Position numbers and translations under genes: made by a program. Of a stretch of 64,000 nt of DNA, positions 1 through 11,514 are shown piece after piece (position 1 is the stretch's first letter; each line of letters opens with the position of its first letter). The notes under the pieces were generated by a model. The model ran no database searches and was not told the origin of the DNA. It worked only from the letters and a program-made list of their open reading frames with translations. The stretch comes from Pseudisothecium myosuroides. Lineage: Eukaryota > Streptophyta > Bryopsida > Hypnales > Lembophyllaceae. Location of the stretch: positions 14,012,001-14,076,000 of the forward strand of contig OX637295.1 of the NCBI GenBank assembly GCA_951799445.1, written 5' to 3'.

Positions 1-39
1 CTCCCTAGACTTCCCTCAGACCAATTTAGCCCAGCTTGG

Positions 40-3000
40 TGTGGGCGCTAGATTACCCACTGTTGATAATCGAGTGAACACCGACCAGGTTCTATGCCTT
101 TATTCACATTTTTAATATATGGGGGTGATGTAAGCGCGGTCCACTGTGCCTTCCAAGCAATGGATCTTTTTTGCTAACGTTTCCTAAGTGTCGTGGATGG
201 CAGCGAATAATTAGCATGCATGTAGTAACTCACAAGGTAACTACAATGCTCAGGGGTAATGGTAAAATTCTAACTCCCTAACTATCTATCCTATGTCGAG
301 GGTAGACTGGGTAGTTGGCGTCATTTTTAATGTCCCTACTATGTAAAAAGGGGAATCCCTATGTTCCTTCCATGAACCTCTAAGACTATCTTGGATTTTT
401 GAACTCCACCTAGAAGTTCTACTTTTAAAAGCTATCCCTAAAGTTTCAACTCTTACTCTAACTTTCAACTTCTAAGTGTACTCTAGGTTTTTAGCTTTCC
501 AAACTAATTAGAGAATTTAACTTCAAAATTTAATGCTACCGTTTGACTTTGTTTTGACTTTTGATTCCGAGTTTTTACTCCTAAACTAACTCTAAAATTT
601 ACCTTCTAAAGTTAACTCTATGTTTTGACTTTAACTTCAAGTTTTCACTTCCCTATTTTATTCTAAATTTACCTTCTACGTATAACTCTAGGTTTTTGAC
701 TTTTAACTCTAAATTTTTACTTCTAAAATTAATCCCAAATTTTAACCTCTAGGTTTGACTCTACGTTTTCATTTTTGACTCTAGATTTTTCTACTTCCAA
801 CTAACTCTAAGATTTTCCCTCTAAATCTAACTATAACTTTTCACTTTTCACTTTAGCTTTTTACTCTAACTTTTTACTTCCCAATTGACTCTAAAGTTTA
901 ACCTTTAATTTTAATCTTAACTTTTGACTTTAGGTTTTTGACTTTCTACTTCCCAATTTAATCCTATCGTTTTAATCCTAGATTAATTTGAATTTCGAAT
1001 TTCTGACTTCAAGATCTAACTCCTATTTCTACTCGTAATTTCTACCTTCTAATTTTAGTCTAAAGTTTTTACGTTTAATTTCTACTTCTTACTCGAAATT
1101 TTTACTCCTAATTAACCCTAACTTCCTTTTCTAAACTACCCTAAGGTTTCACTGGGAATTTTACCCCCTAAGTTAAACTTCCAAATTAATTCTACTTTTT
1201 AGCTTCCCAAAGTTAACTCTAGATTTTGACCTTAGAATTTTAACTTTAAGAAATAAAAATGTAAATTGATTCGAATTCTACCCGCTAATTAATCCCTAAT
1301 TCTAATCCTAAATTATCTTGCTAATTTAAACCCCTAAGTTCCGTCCATGATTCTTTTTGGATGAATTTTACTCAAAATTCCTCCGTCCTACCCCCTACCG
1401 CTTAACTTAGCCTAACGCGGTCAGTTTACAGTCGAATCTTAATTATGAGATGTTTTCGGAAACTTCTATTCCTAATCTATAACTTTTTGAATCTAAACTT
1501 CTAATTTGCACTAATCTCGGATGCTAATCACGCTCTAAGGGCTGATTAGGAAAATAAATGCTAATTAGGGAGAAAACATCAAAGATTAAATCAAAAACTC
1601 ACCTCTTCACTACCGGTGTCGGAAATAATTTCGTCCATGTCCACGTGTACATCCTCACGCTCCATGGTAGTCTTTGGCTTTGTTTTGTATTTTTTCCAAG
1701 CTCACTGTTTATTTAGAAAATGTTACAATTTTTGATGATCTAAACTCTCTCTTTCCCTTCCTCCTTTCTTTTCTTTCTTCCTCTTTCTTCTACACTAACA
1801 CTATTCCACCTAAGCTTTTATGAGTCTTACACTATGGTTTCAAACTCCGAGAAGGGTTTAAATGCTCCTCCTACCCTCTTACACAACTTTGCTTTGTGTC
1901 ATCCTAATCCTCCTCTCAACGGTCACCACAAATTTCCAAGATTTCTTTCTAAAGCCTACCTAGCCTAAACCTAGGTCACTATTTATCATCTCTCACCTTT
2001 CCTTGCCTACTTCTTCTTCTCCTTCCCTAATCTCCTTCCATTGTGTGTAGGTGTGAGTGGTGAGAGAAAACGATTTCGTGTGCAGGTACGGTGGTGCTCC
2101 GCTCTCTTCTTCCTCCTCCCTTTTGTATTTTTATTGGCCCTAATTCTACTTCATCCCTGCTTAGCACTTAATTAGTCCAACATTCTTTTAGTTTGCTTTA
2201 TCTTTGTTTGTGTTCTGGTTTGAGAGAACCAAAATTTGAAACAAAAAAAAAGAATCAAAATTTGGGAGGAGCCCGGTTGCCCCACCGAGAGCTTGTTGTC
2301 CCAACCGAGAGCCTACTGTCCCACCGAGAGCCTGCTGTCCCACCGAGAGCCTGCTGTCCAACCGGAGCCTGCCTGGCCCTTCCCGGCTGGTTGGCTGGAG
2401 GGGTCGAAATTTTAATTTAAATCTTTTTTTTTAAATTTCGTGTGCAGGTACGGTGGTTTAGGCTTTTTAATTTTAATTTTAATTTTTTTAAAACGAAACT
2501 TCTGATTTCTGATAGGATGCTGGTTGGGATGCTGGTTTCGGATGCTGGCTGGATCTGGTTTCGGATGCTGGACTGGATGCTGGTTTCGGATGCTGGCTTC
2601 GGATCTGGATTTTTGCTAAGGCGGAAAAAAACTGGATTTTTGGCTAAGGCTATTTTAAGACTGGATTTTTGCTAAGGCTATTTTAATACTGAATTGTTGG
2701 CTAAAGTTAGGGGAAAATAAAACCTCGGGGGTACTAAACTCATTAAGACCTTGGGAAACAACTAAACTAAATAAAACTTTGGAAGACACTACACTCGATA
2801 AGTGCAAAGGAACCTACATATCTTGGAAGCTAAACTCTGGAGGTTTCCACAAAGGTCTTGGAAACTAGACTTTGGAATCTAAGGCTATGGAGGTTCAAAG
2901 CTTCGCCGTAAAATTGGGTTTAACACCAACTTTAAGACTTGTGACACTCCACGGGTTCAATGCTCCGCCGTCTAAGAGTATTTTAACACACACTGTAGGA

Positions 3001-4883
3001 CTTGACGTTGTCACTAGTTCAAAGCTTCGTCGTCGCTTTGAGGGGTCTATGCAACAAGGGGGATATTAGAAGAAGATAGAAAAGACAAACTTAGAAACAC
3101 ATGTGACAAAGCCAAAGCTTCGCCGTCCCGAGAGGGGGTCCACGCAACAAGGGAAAGATTAGAAGAGGGTGAGGACACATAAGTGAGGAAAAACACACGT
3201 TTTAGTACACGTAAAGACACACAACTTCACAAGCTAAAGGCCCCCCAAAGCGGCATCGCCAAGGTACGGTGGGGGGTGACTTTAGGATTAGGACACGACC
3301 CCAAAAGACTCCTAAACTCACAAGTTAGCTCACAAAGGTACAACAAGAGAGAAACAAGGACTCTTAACTCGTAACAAGGGTATAACAAACGCACGAGAAG
3401 TACACAAGGCAAGATAGAAGGACCCCCAAGGACCTTCAAAGCTTGAAATCTAGCAAAAATGGAGCAAAAAGCGCTCCAAAAACACCGTAGAGGTTTTTGG
3501 CTTCAAACGCCAAAATATGCAAAGCAAATTGGACCCATGGACCCAAACAAAAGTGAGGGGGTGTTTTAGAGAGAGAAATGGGGCCCTTATATAGGTTTCC
3601 CAAGGGCTCACCCCTCTCTCTAAAGCTCTAAGGTAACCTTATCAACGGAGATTTTCACCTTCATCCTCAAAGATTTTCATCCTACATCCTAAATTTCTAC
3701 TTCTACCATCTATGCTGGACCAACATCCTAACTTTTGGAGATTAGCTCCAATCACCAAACGGATTGCGCCGTTGGATCCAGATCGCCGTATTTAGACCAA
3801 GATCCCCTTACCTCCCGTACCGAGGCCAAAAACCCATCGTAGGCTAATTTAGTTTAAAAACCAAATCGTGATAAAATCCTAGATCTTGAGGGTCTCCTAT
3901 TTTGAGAAATGTGAATAGCCTAGGGTCTCCGGTAGGTGCGAGAGAGTCGGGAAGGACTTTTGGTTGACTTCGTTTCGCCATCATATGGGCCCGGGATGCC
4001 GGTCAACGCGGCGGGGACCCCGCCACGTGGTTAATTCCCAAGGAATCTCGCCGGTTTGGGTACTTGCCGCTATCGGAATGTCGTGAAACTTTACGGAGTG
4101 CATTATTAACATAAAACAAGCTAGTTTAATTTTTAGTGAGATTTTATTGTAACCTGGGTAATTTCCATGAAATTCCCGTTGGAGGTTAGGAGGGTTGACC
4201 ATCCGGAAAAGGTTCTTCTGCAAGTCAGAAGATGCCGGGATTTTTCACATGACCTCTCAGGGAGTCGCATGAAAGACGTGCGGGTGTGTTTCCGTACGCG
4301 GCACGATTGGTCAATGGAGATTAAAAATTGGCCATCTCCTTGAATTAGCGACGGTGCAGGAATCTTCTGCAGGTGGAGGAATCTTGGCGAACCGATTTCG
4401 CCGTTGGACTCCTGGCATGGGATTCACCCTAGAACACCATCCTTGGGCTGTAGATTCCTCCACGGGCCCGGTCTTGCGTGAGTGGCTCCTGCATACTAAC
4501 AATCGGGATTTTGGGAATTCGTCGATCTAATGGGGAATTCTAAATCTAACTCTAGAACCCGACCTAGTGGCCTCGCTGTGGATCCCTCGAACCGACCTAG
4601 CCATGAATCGCCACATTCATGGTGGGATTTAGCCCTTTTAGGGCTGTGTGACTCGAATCCTCCAAATCTAACCTTTTCGTTATTTCTATCCTATTGTTAG
4701 GCAAGGTTTGGGGGATCCTAAGTAAAAACACAAATCTAGACCAAATACTATAATGGGTATGACACAACCCTATTTCGGTTCTACACTCTTTTTATGGGTT
4801 TTTCTATATTTTTATCAACTTTAAATTGCAAATTTCCAAAAAAATAATTCTACGAGTCCCAAGTGACAAATTGGGAGCTCACA
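40..4883 (+). mobile_element. Very long solo-LTR-like copy (LTR 1)
   Basis: The copy starts TGTGGGCGCT and ends GGGAGCTCACA, the TG...CA ends expected of a retrotransposon LTR. Its last ~1.15 kb (about 3720-4883) is repeated in inverse orientation at 7145-8300, and its first ~180 bases match the ends of the copies at 18371, 9066 and 27793. A TATATAG box at 3588-3594 lies at the same relative place as one in the 18371 copy and may be the LTR promoter. The flanking 5-mers are CTTGG and CTTCC, so no clean target duplication remains. No gag or pol is visible on either side. The body (250-2200) is a degenerate CT/T-rich quasi-repeat. At about 4.8 kb it is exceptionally long for an LTR. No gene is supported inside it. 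Confidence 0.75.
2275..2612 (+). repeat. Two short tandem repeats inside LTR 1
   Basis: At 2275-2370 a ~20-base unit, roughly CCCACCGAGAGCCTGCTGTC, occurs about five times. At 2517-2612 an imperfect GGATGCTGGTTTC-type unit is repeated. Both lie in the LTR body and give small open frames with repetitive translations, which I do not regard as genes. Confidence 0.7.
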
Positions 4884-5460
4884 CTTCCGCGGGACTTGCA
4901 TGGTGAGGTCCATATCAGATGTTCACCGACTAGGTCGCAACTTGCGCATGACTGTTTCCCGATTTCCTTCGTGGCCGGTACATCAGACGTTGTAAGAGTG
5001 AACCCTAACTTCACAATGACTGTGACAGAACTTCTGTCCTGAACCCTAAAACCTGCTAAAAAGTGAGTGTACCATGACTTTCGCATGACTTCCGACGTGG
5101 ACGTCCACGTCAGATGTGTAAGGGGTCTGACGCAACTTCGACGTGACTACAGCATGACTGTCCACGTGGCTGTCCACGTAGGTCACATATTCTGGCACTT
5201 TCCACGTGTCAGCCCCAGAACCGTTTCCTTAACCCCCCACTTTCTTTATCACCTGAAAGGAAGTGCTTCTTCATCCACTTTGTCATCTGTCGTACTTCAT
5301 CGTTGGTGATATTAAAAACCGCAGTTGTATATAAACAACTTGTCCGAAATGACTCCAGAATGACTCCCCGGACCCCAAGTCACATTAAAGTCACTTGTGC
5401 AAAAATGACTACTAGACAGTTGTATATCGCAATCATGTAAGTGCCCACTTTCTTGTAGTG
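4884..5460. mobile_element. CACTA-like MITE remnant
   Basis: The segment ends in CACTTTCTTGTAGTG (5446-5460), the inverse of the CACTACAAGAAA-type end of plant CACTA elements. It is filled with short repeated motifs (GCATGACT, CCACGTGG, GACGCAACTTC) typical of subterminal repeats. The left end is missing, apparently replaced by the LTR that ends at 4883. The boundaries are inferred. Confidence 0.45.
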
Positions 5461-6003
5461 TGTACACATACAATATTTTTCAAGAGAATAGTGCTCAAAT
5501 CAGCTCAGTCCATTTACTCCATTGCCATGCCAATAGTTTGCTTTTCTTTCCCCTACAAACCCTTCATTCAATTTCAAGACCAATCTGCAAGAAACGGTCT
5601 ACAAGAAGATACGCTCCAAATCAAGATCCATACGCTCTAAATCAAGATCAAGCAGTCATATTCTGTATCTTATGAAGTACTCCATGATAACCTTCCAAAC
5701 TCTTCTACCATTCGAAAAATTAAGTGCTTCCAGCCTTCCAAAGAGGTTCGTGAATTCTCAAATCCTCCAATAGATTGCTTGTCAACATAGTGTTCAAGTC
5801 CCTTTCTTGCATAAGATTTTGAATTTGTCAAAGAGAATGTCCTGACAGCAGCTCATGAACCTGCACAAATCGTCCAAAAATTTCAGAAGTACTCCAATAA
5901 TCCTTCCTTCAAAGAAAATAACAAAACAAAATATTTATTTGTTAATTTCACTAAAGTCCATAAAGAACACAACTTCACAGACTATCATTAAATAAGACTA
6001 GGA
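5461..6003. other. Non-coding stretch, nothing recognised
   Basis: The short open frames here look like chance. The stretch lies downstream of the RimP-like gene remnant and may be its 3' flank. Confidence 0.5.
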
Positions 6004-7144
6004 ACTATCACCCTACTCCTCACTTAAAAGCCCAGCTCCGAATCTCATAACCATTGGCATGACTACACCGTACCTGCAACAAATTAAATCCAGTTGCTTT
6101 ACCGAGATCTTCCAAATGCATAAGAAAGGAAGTGAATGTGCAAAAGCAAAGTATATACATACATAGGTTTGTTCTGACATACAAATGTGCAAGAAACGAG
6201 ATTCTCTTTGAACATTTGTCTGCGTTGAAATAAAACCTTGGACCATTGTCTTGGTATTACATATCAGTACTCAAATGCAATTTAATATCAAATTTCAAAA
6301 AACAACTACATAACATACTTGTCAGATAACTTGTCCACTCGGACCCGAATGATGCCAGAGTCTTTGGATACTTTGAAAGCGAAGCTTTCAAGGGCACCAT
6401 TAAATTCAGCCACCACCTTTTCCACTAACTCAAGAGTCAAGAGTTGACTTTGCTTATGGAGCGTCTTTAAGAACTATACCTCCTCCATCGTTTAGCTAAA
6501 GTGGGAAATATTATAAGAAAAAATTCCACTATCAAGCTTCTAACTTGAAAATATAACAGTAATGTCAAATAGAGTAGAAAGAATAACAAGCGGGAAGAAG
6601 GTCAACAGATGTCATGCGGAAAATGAAAGATTTGTGAGTAAAAGCATCTCCTTCGTTACCCGAATTTTGTGGAACGTAACCCTCACAAACCCTAAGAAAC
6701 ATACCTCAACTTCCGGCTTAAAATCATCTTCCCAGAAATCATCATCATCCAGGTATTCTTCTAATTCTGTCACGGCAAAAACATCCTCTATAACTGTATC
6801 CAACAAGTAATCAAAATTAGCTGCTTGAACTCCAGCGCAACGTGAGAAATAACTGCAAATACGAAGAAGAGTTCCCTCGTACACATCTGTATACCTGCTC
6901 CATACAGAATAATTCCTTAAATGGAAGGAGGAACTTACCACTTGCAGATTCAGGGTCCGAATCCTGGAGCTCATCCTCAGATTCACTGAGCTTGCTCGTG
7001 CTCTTCAACTTCTTCTTTCCTTTCACTTCAGGTTGTAAGGTCATTTCCAGGATCTCCTCTTCAATGCTTGCACCATTTAGCCCCATTCCAGGATCAGTCT
7101 CAATTTCTTCCTGCTTTAGATTGGTCTTCGATTTCTTCTCTTTC

Positions 7145-9066
7145 TGTGAGCTCCCAATTTGTCACTTGAGACTCGTAGAATTATTTTTTTGGAAATTTGC
7201 AATTTAAAGTTGATAAAAGTATACAAAAAGTCATAAAAAGAGTGTAGAACCAAAATAGGGTTGTGTCATATCCATTATAGTATTTGATGTAGATTTGTGT
7301 TTTTACTTAGAATCCCCCCAAACCTTGCCTAAAAATAATATAGAAATAACGAAAAGGTCAGATTTGGAGGATTTGAGTCACACAGCCCCGGAAGGGCTAA
7401 TTCCCACCATGAATGTGGCGATTCATGGCTAGGTTGGTCCGAGGGATCCACAGCGAGGCCACTAGGTCGGGTCCTAGAGTTAGATTTAGAATTCCCCATT
7501 AGATTGACGAATTCCCAAAATCCCGATTGTTAGCATGCAGGAGCAACTAACGCAAGACCGGGCCCGTGGAGGAATCTACAGCCCACGGATGGTGTCTTAA
7601 GAGAAATCCCATGTTAGGAGTCCAACGGCGAAATCGGTTTGCCAAGATTCCTCTACCTGCAAAAGATTCCCGCACTGTCGCTAATTCGAGGAGATGGCCA
7701 GTTTAATCTCCATTGACCAATCGTGCCAGGTACGGAAATGCACCTACACGTCTTTCATGCGACTCCCTGAGAGGTCACGTGAAAAATCCCGGCATCTTCC
7801 GACTTGCAGAAGAATCTTTTCCTGGTGGTCAATCCTTCTAACCTCCAACGGGAATTTCATGGAAATTACCCAGGTTACAATAAAATCTCACTAAAAATTA
7901 GACTAGCTTGTTTTATGTTAATAATGCGCTCCGTGAAGTTTCACGACATTCTGATAGCGGCAAGTACCCAAACCGGCGAGATTCCTTGAGAATTAATCAC
8001 GTGGCGGGGTCCCCGCGACGTTGACCGGCATTTCGGGACCATACGATGGCAAAACGAAGTCAACCAAAAGTCCTATCCGACTCTCTTGCACCAACCGGAG
8101 ACCCTAGGCTAGTTACTTTTCTCAAAATAGGAGACCCCCAAGAGTTAGAAATTTACTACAATTTGGGTTTTAATCTAGGTTAGCCTACGAAGGGTTTTTG
8201 GCCTCGGTACGGGGGATTAAGGAGATTCTGGACTAAACACGGCAATCTGGAGCCAATGGCGCAATCGGTTTTCAATTTGGAGTTGATCTCCAATAGTTAG
8301 GAGTTAAAACCAGCCCTTAGTGTTGAAATAGTCAAAGTCAACGGCAAGTTATGACGCTTGGTTGGCATTAGCTTGGCGCTTGGTTGGCACTAGCTAGGCG
8401 CTTGGTTGGCGCTTGGAGGGCACTCCAAGGCCTTGAGAGGGTATAAGAGGACCTCCCCTCTTCTCATTGTAACACACTTCTCTCTGCTCTAGTGGTGCCC
8501 ACGCTACACTAAGCTCTGGCCCAAAGGGCCAGATTTTTGTTCCTCTGGTGTCTTTTGGAGAGACCTTGGGTTGGAACCAAGGCTCTCAAAGTCTGTTGTA
8601 GTCTATTCTTTTGGAGAGGCCTTGGGTTGGAACCAAGGCTCTCAAGTCCTCGCATTTATTGGTCCCGTCGGGACGGCGAAACTTTGAACCCCCTTGGGGT
8701 GAAAGAGTCTCACGTCCACGTGTCTTAGTCTTGTTGTTGCATCTTTTGGGGGGAGGCTTTGGGTTGGAACCAAAGCTCTCAAGTCCTCGCATTTATTAAT
8801 CCCGTGGAGACGGCGAAGCTTTGAATCCCCTTGGGATGAAAGAGTTCCAAGCCCACGTGTTTTAGTCTAGTTGTTGTCCCCTTGTTTTAGTCCTAAACCG
8901 TGATAAGTCAGTAGAATATTAAAAATTTAGGATAGGTAAGAAAGATCCATTGCTTGGAAGGCACAATGGATTGACGTTAGACACCCATTGATAGAATTGG
9001 ACCTAGATTACTAAGAACCTGGTTGTGCTCGTTTATTTGCCAAGGGTGGGTAAATAAGCGCTCACA
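7145..9066 (-). mobile_element. Solo LTR (LTR 3) inserted in a coding exon
   Basis: The copy begins TGTGAGCTCCC and ends GCGCTCACA on the plus strand. It is flanked by the direct repeat CTTTC (7140-7144 and 9067-9071), a textbook 5-bp LTR-element target duplication. Removing it and one repeat joins a Lys-rich open frame without shift. Relative to LTR 1 and LTR 2 it lacks about 2.3 kb of the CT-rich body. In LTR orientation it reads on the minus strand. Confidence 0.9.
8551..8878 (+). repeat. Tandem repeat of ~135 bp inside LTR 3
   Basis: Three successive units start TCTTTTGGRGRG and contain TTGGGTTGGAACCAA. The first is short (8551-8606); the others are 8607-8741 and 8742-8878. The longer units each carry a GACGGCGAARCTTTGAA motif that recurs across this LTR family. 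Confidence 0.85.
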
Positions 9067-9534
9067 CTTTCTCCTTCAATTTGGTCACCAGTTCATCGTC
9101 CGGATCGTCATCACTATGCACATTGGCCATGCTATCATCCATCGTTGCTATAGCATCGCCATTCTCCGGTAGCACTTTTCCCTTCTTTTTCTTCTTTGTC
9201 TTCTTCCCATCCAATTCCTGACATTCCTCTCCCTACACAAAAAGATCATAAGGAACGATCATAGCAATCTAGCCTCCTTGCACACTTGAAAATCAAAGTG
9301 ATTCTTGCTCAAGTTCTCCCGAAAAGTAGGGTTTCGCATATCGACTTGTGCTTCAAACGAAACAAGACCAAAGACACCCTTTGCCTCTTCACAAGGACAA
9401 CCATTACACCAGGATAAAGCTTCAAATTAGCAGCATTCAAATACAGACGACGATCGAGTGAGTAGACAATCATGCACGACGTGCCGACCAATTTCCTTCG
9501 CGTTCGTTTCGATAACCCTAATTTCACTAGTAGA

Positions 9535-9667
9535 AAACAGGCTACAAATGACTGGTCCATAATGACTGCAGCAGTCACTTTGCAGTCAATTTGTAGTCAT
9601 TGTGGACAAAAAATGACTGCTGCAGTCATTGTGGACCAGTCATTCAGGACCATGTTTTCTACTAGTG
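9535..9667. mobile_element. Small CACTA-type MITE
   Basis: A 133-bp element begins CACTAGTAGAAAACAG and ends TGTTTTCTACTAGTG. The ends are inverted repeats, and TTT flanks both sides (9532-9534, 9668-9670) as a 3-bp target duplication. The interior is built of TGACTGCAGCAGTCA-like palindromes. Confidence 0.9.
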
Positions 9668-9670
9668 TTT

Positions 9671-11514
9671 CATGACGTTCGTTCCCTGGCGTTCCCCGCT
9701 CCCCAAGTTCGCAGCGCGGTGCGGCGTTCCCCTCATTGGGAGCGTTGGCGTTTCCAACAGGGCCCATAAAAAAAATAAAAAAATAAAAAATGAGATTTGA
9801 AAAAATTATTATTATTATTTTTTGAAAATATATTTTTTCTCACAACCTATACCACTGTTCACAAGATGGGGATAGATTGATAAACAAGCCTGAAACAACC
9901 CTTTTTTGGCCCTAAATCCCTTCTAATGTCTCCTAGCTAATTTGGGCCCTCTGAATGCAAATATGAATTCAAATTTTGCAAATTTTATAATACGGGGGAA
10001 ATAAAAAAATTCAGTGTTTTCTGTCGGAGATAAGCGAGGGTCAATTCACCCTAGCTCTAAGCCTCTGACTCCCGCATTATGACTCTAAGGTAAAAGCACT
10101 TCAATATTGAAATAGCACTACTTATTAGTAAGTTAGTCACAAACTCCCGGCTTGCCTGCATGCCAAGACATACCAGGCCCTATGTGAGCCTCTTACTCCC
10201 AACCCACTCATTTTTCGGTAAAGCTTGAGGCCCTTGTGCTAAAGTTAAGCTAAATATTCCAAGTCTCTTGAAATAAAAGTCTAAAAATTCTAAATTGGAT
10301 TAACGAAAGGGAACTCAATGCAAAGAGAAATGATTTCGTACGGGGTCTAGCAAATATGACCCCAAAGTACGGTAGTATGGTGTAAAAAAAAGTAGAAAAT
10401 TCAAGAATCAAATGTCTACAAGAGATTGGAAGAAACTTATACAAGCCAAAATTATATCTTTGTATATTACAAAGTTTCTCGAAAAGGATGAAACATATTG
10501 GCTATCAAAAATGTTATAGAATATATTATAGGTATGGTCTAAATAGCTTTAATACCACCTCTAATATCAAGACAAATGTCTTTAGAATGTGTAAACCTAC
10601 AACACCAAGATCAAAAAGTGGCTAATGGATAATTTTCAAGATTAATAATCCATACCTTAAGTTTGTTTGTTTGTTTTGTTTGTTACGTTGTCCCAGACTG
10701 TGCATCCCCCGGCCCAGTGGCACATTTGGTAATGTCGGAAAGCCCTCAACAAGGAGGGGTGCACGGGCTTGGTTTTGTGGCGTTTGAACATGTGATGTGA
10801 AAGTTATAGATTTTTGAGTTATATTTGGTTCTTAAAAATTACTAAATTATGCTAAATTATGTATATTTTGAGCCATGTGTCAATTGGTCACATTCTTGGT
10901 ACCATTAGAAAGCTCTCTGCAAGGAGGGGTGCATAGGCTTTGTTTTATGGCGTTTGTATCTACAGTGGGAAAGTTATGAATTTTTGACTTAATTTTTGTC
11001 TTCAAAATGACTTCTACTTTTGTTTTGGCTGTGGCAACAGCACAAGGCTACACTAGTTGGAATGAAGAATTCACCAATGAAGACTTTCAAGATTCCTATT
11101 GGTCCAATTATTGGATATTTTTGACAAAGTACCTAGGTGATAGGTCTCATCCTTCCAGGGTACAGCACAGCAGAGAAGATAGATAGAAAGAGGTAAAGAG
11201 AGGCACAAGTTGCATTTGTGAATAGCTTCAAGACAAAGGAGATGCCTTGAATTGATAAATGCAGAACATACAAATAATTCAGTTGTGGCCTTGTGGAACA
11301 TTGTTTGGAATAGATAAATGGAGTACAGAAGCATGCAAAAAATTGGTCCAGAAAGGGGAATGTCGCCACTAGAATAGTCTTTATCAATGTACACACAAAT
11401 TTTAATGGCAGATCTTCGCTGCAATGCTAATTCCTTGCAAGAGAAACGGGCTTCAAACTTTTCACTCAGCAATCAACACAATGTACAAAGTATGAAGAAT
11501 ATGATGGCGATTTA
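9671..11514. other. AT-rich intergenic DNA
   Basis: No gene is supported. The only structure I see is a diverged duplication: the segment at about 10720-10835 (CAAGGAGGGGTGCACGGGCT...) is repeated at about 10889-11007. Confidence 0.55.

Larger units (their letters stand above)
6013..9232 (-). pseudogene. RimP/DUF150-like gene, broken by a solo LTR
   Basis: Several exons can be read on the minus strand. The exon starting at 9232 (acceptor TGTAG) encodes a Lys/Asp-rich disordered stretch. It continues across the LTR at 7145-9066 in the same frame (...KLKEKEKKSK...) to a GTAAG donor at 6939. An acidic exon follows around 6706-6850 (VIEDVFAVTELEEYLDDDDF). An exon at about 6325-6470 encodes LESFAFKVSKDSGIIRVRVD, which resembles the first domain of plant RimP-like (DUF150/UPF0090) proteins. 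A short last exon near 6013-6060 ends in a stop and would truncate the domain. RimP acts in 30S ribosome maturation in bacteria, and plant relatives are thought to be organellar. The family call rests on memory of the FAFK...VRLDKLS pattern. The LTR in a coding exon makes this a pseudogene unless the insertion is polymorphic. The true 5' end is not located. Confidence 0.45.

Noticed and set aside
2193..2675. Small ORFs in LTR 1
   Set aside because: Their translations are artefacts of short tandem repeats.
40..9067. One 9-kb DNA transposon with inverted ends carrying a captured gene (Pack-MULE-like)
   Set aside because: The apparent inverted ends are opposite-facing LTR copies. The 7145-9066 copy has its own CTTTC duplication, and the DNA on either side of it joins as one coding exon.
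11071..11472. Minus ORF of 133 codons downstream of the dioxygenase remnant
   Set aside because: Composition looks like non-coding AT-rich DNA. The dioxygenase C-terminal exon ends at 11515, upstream of it.
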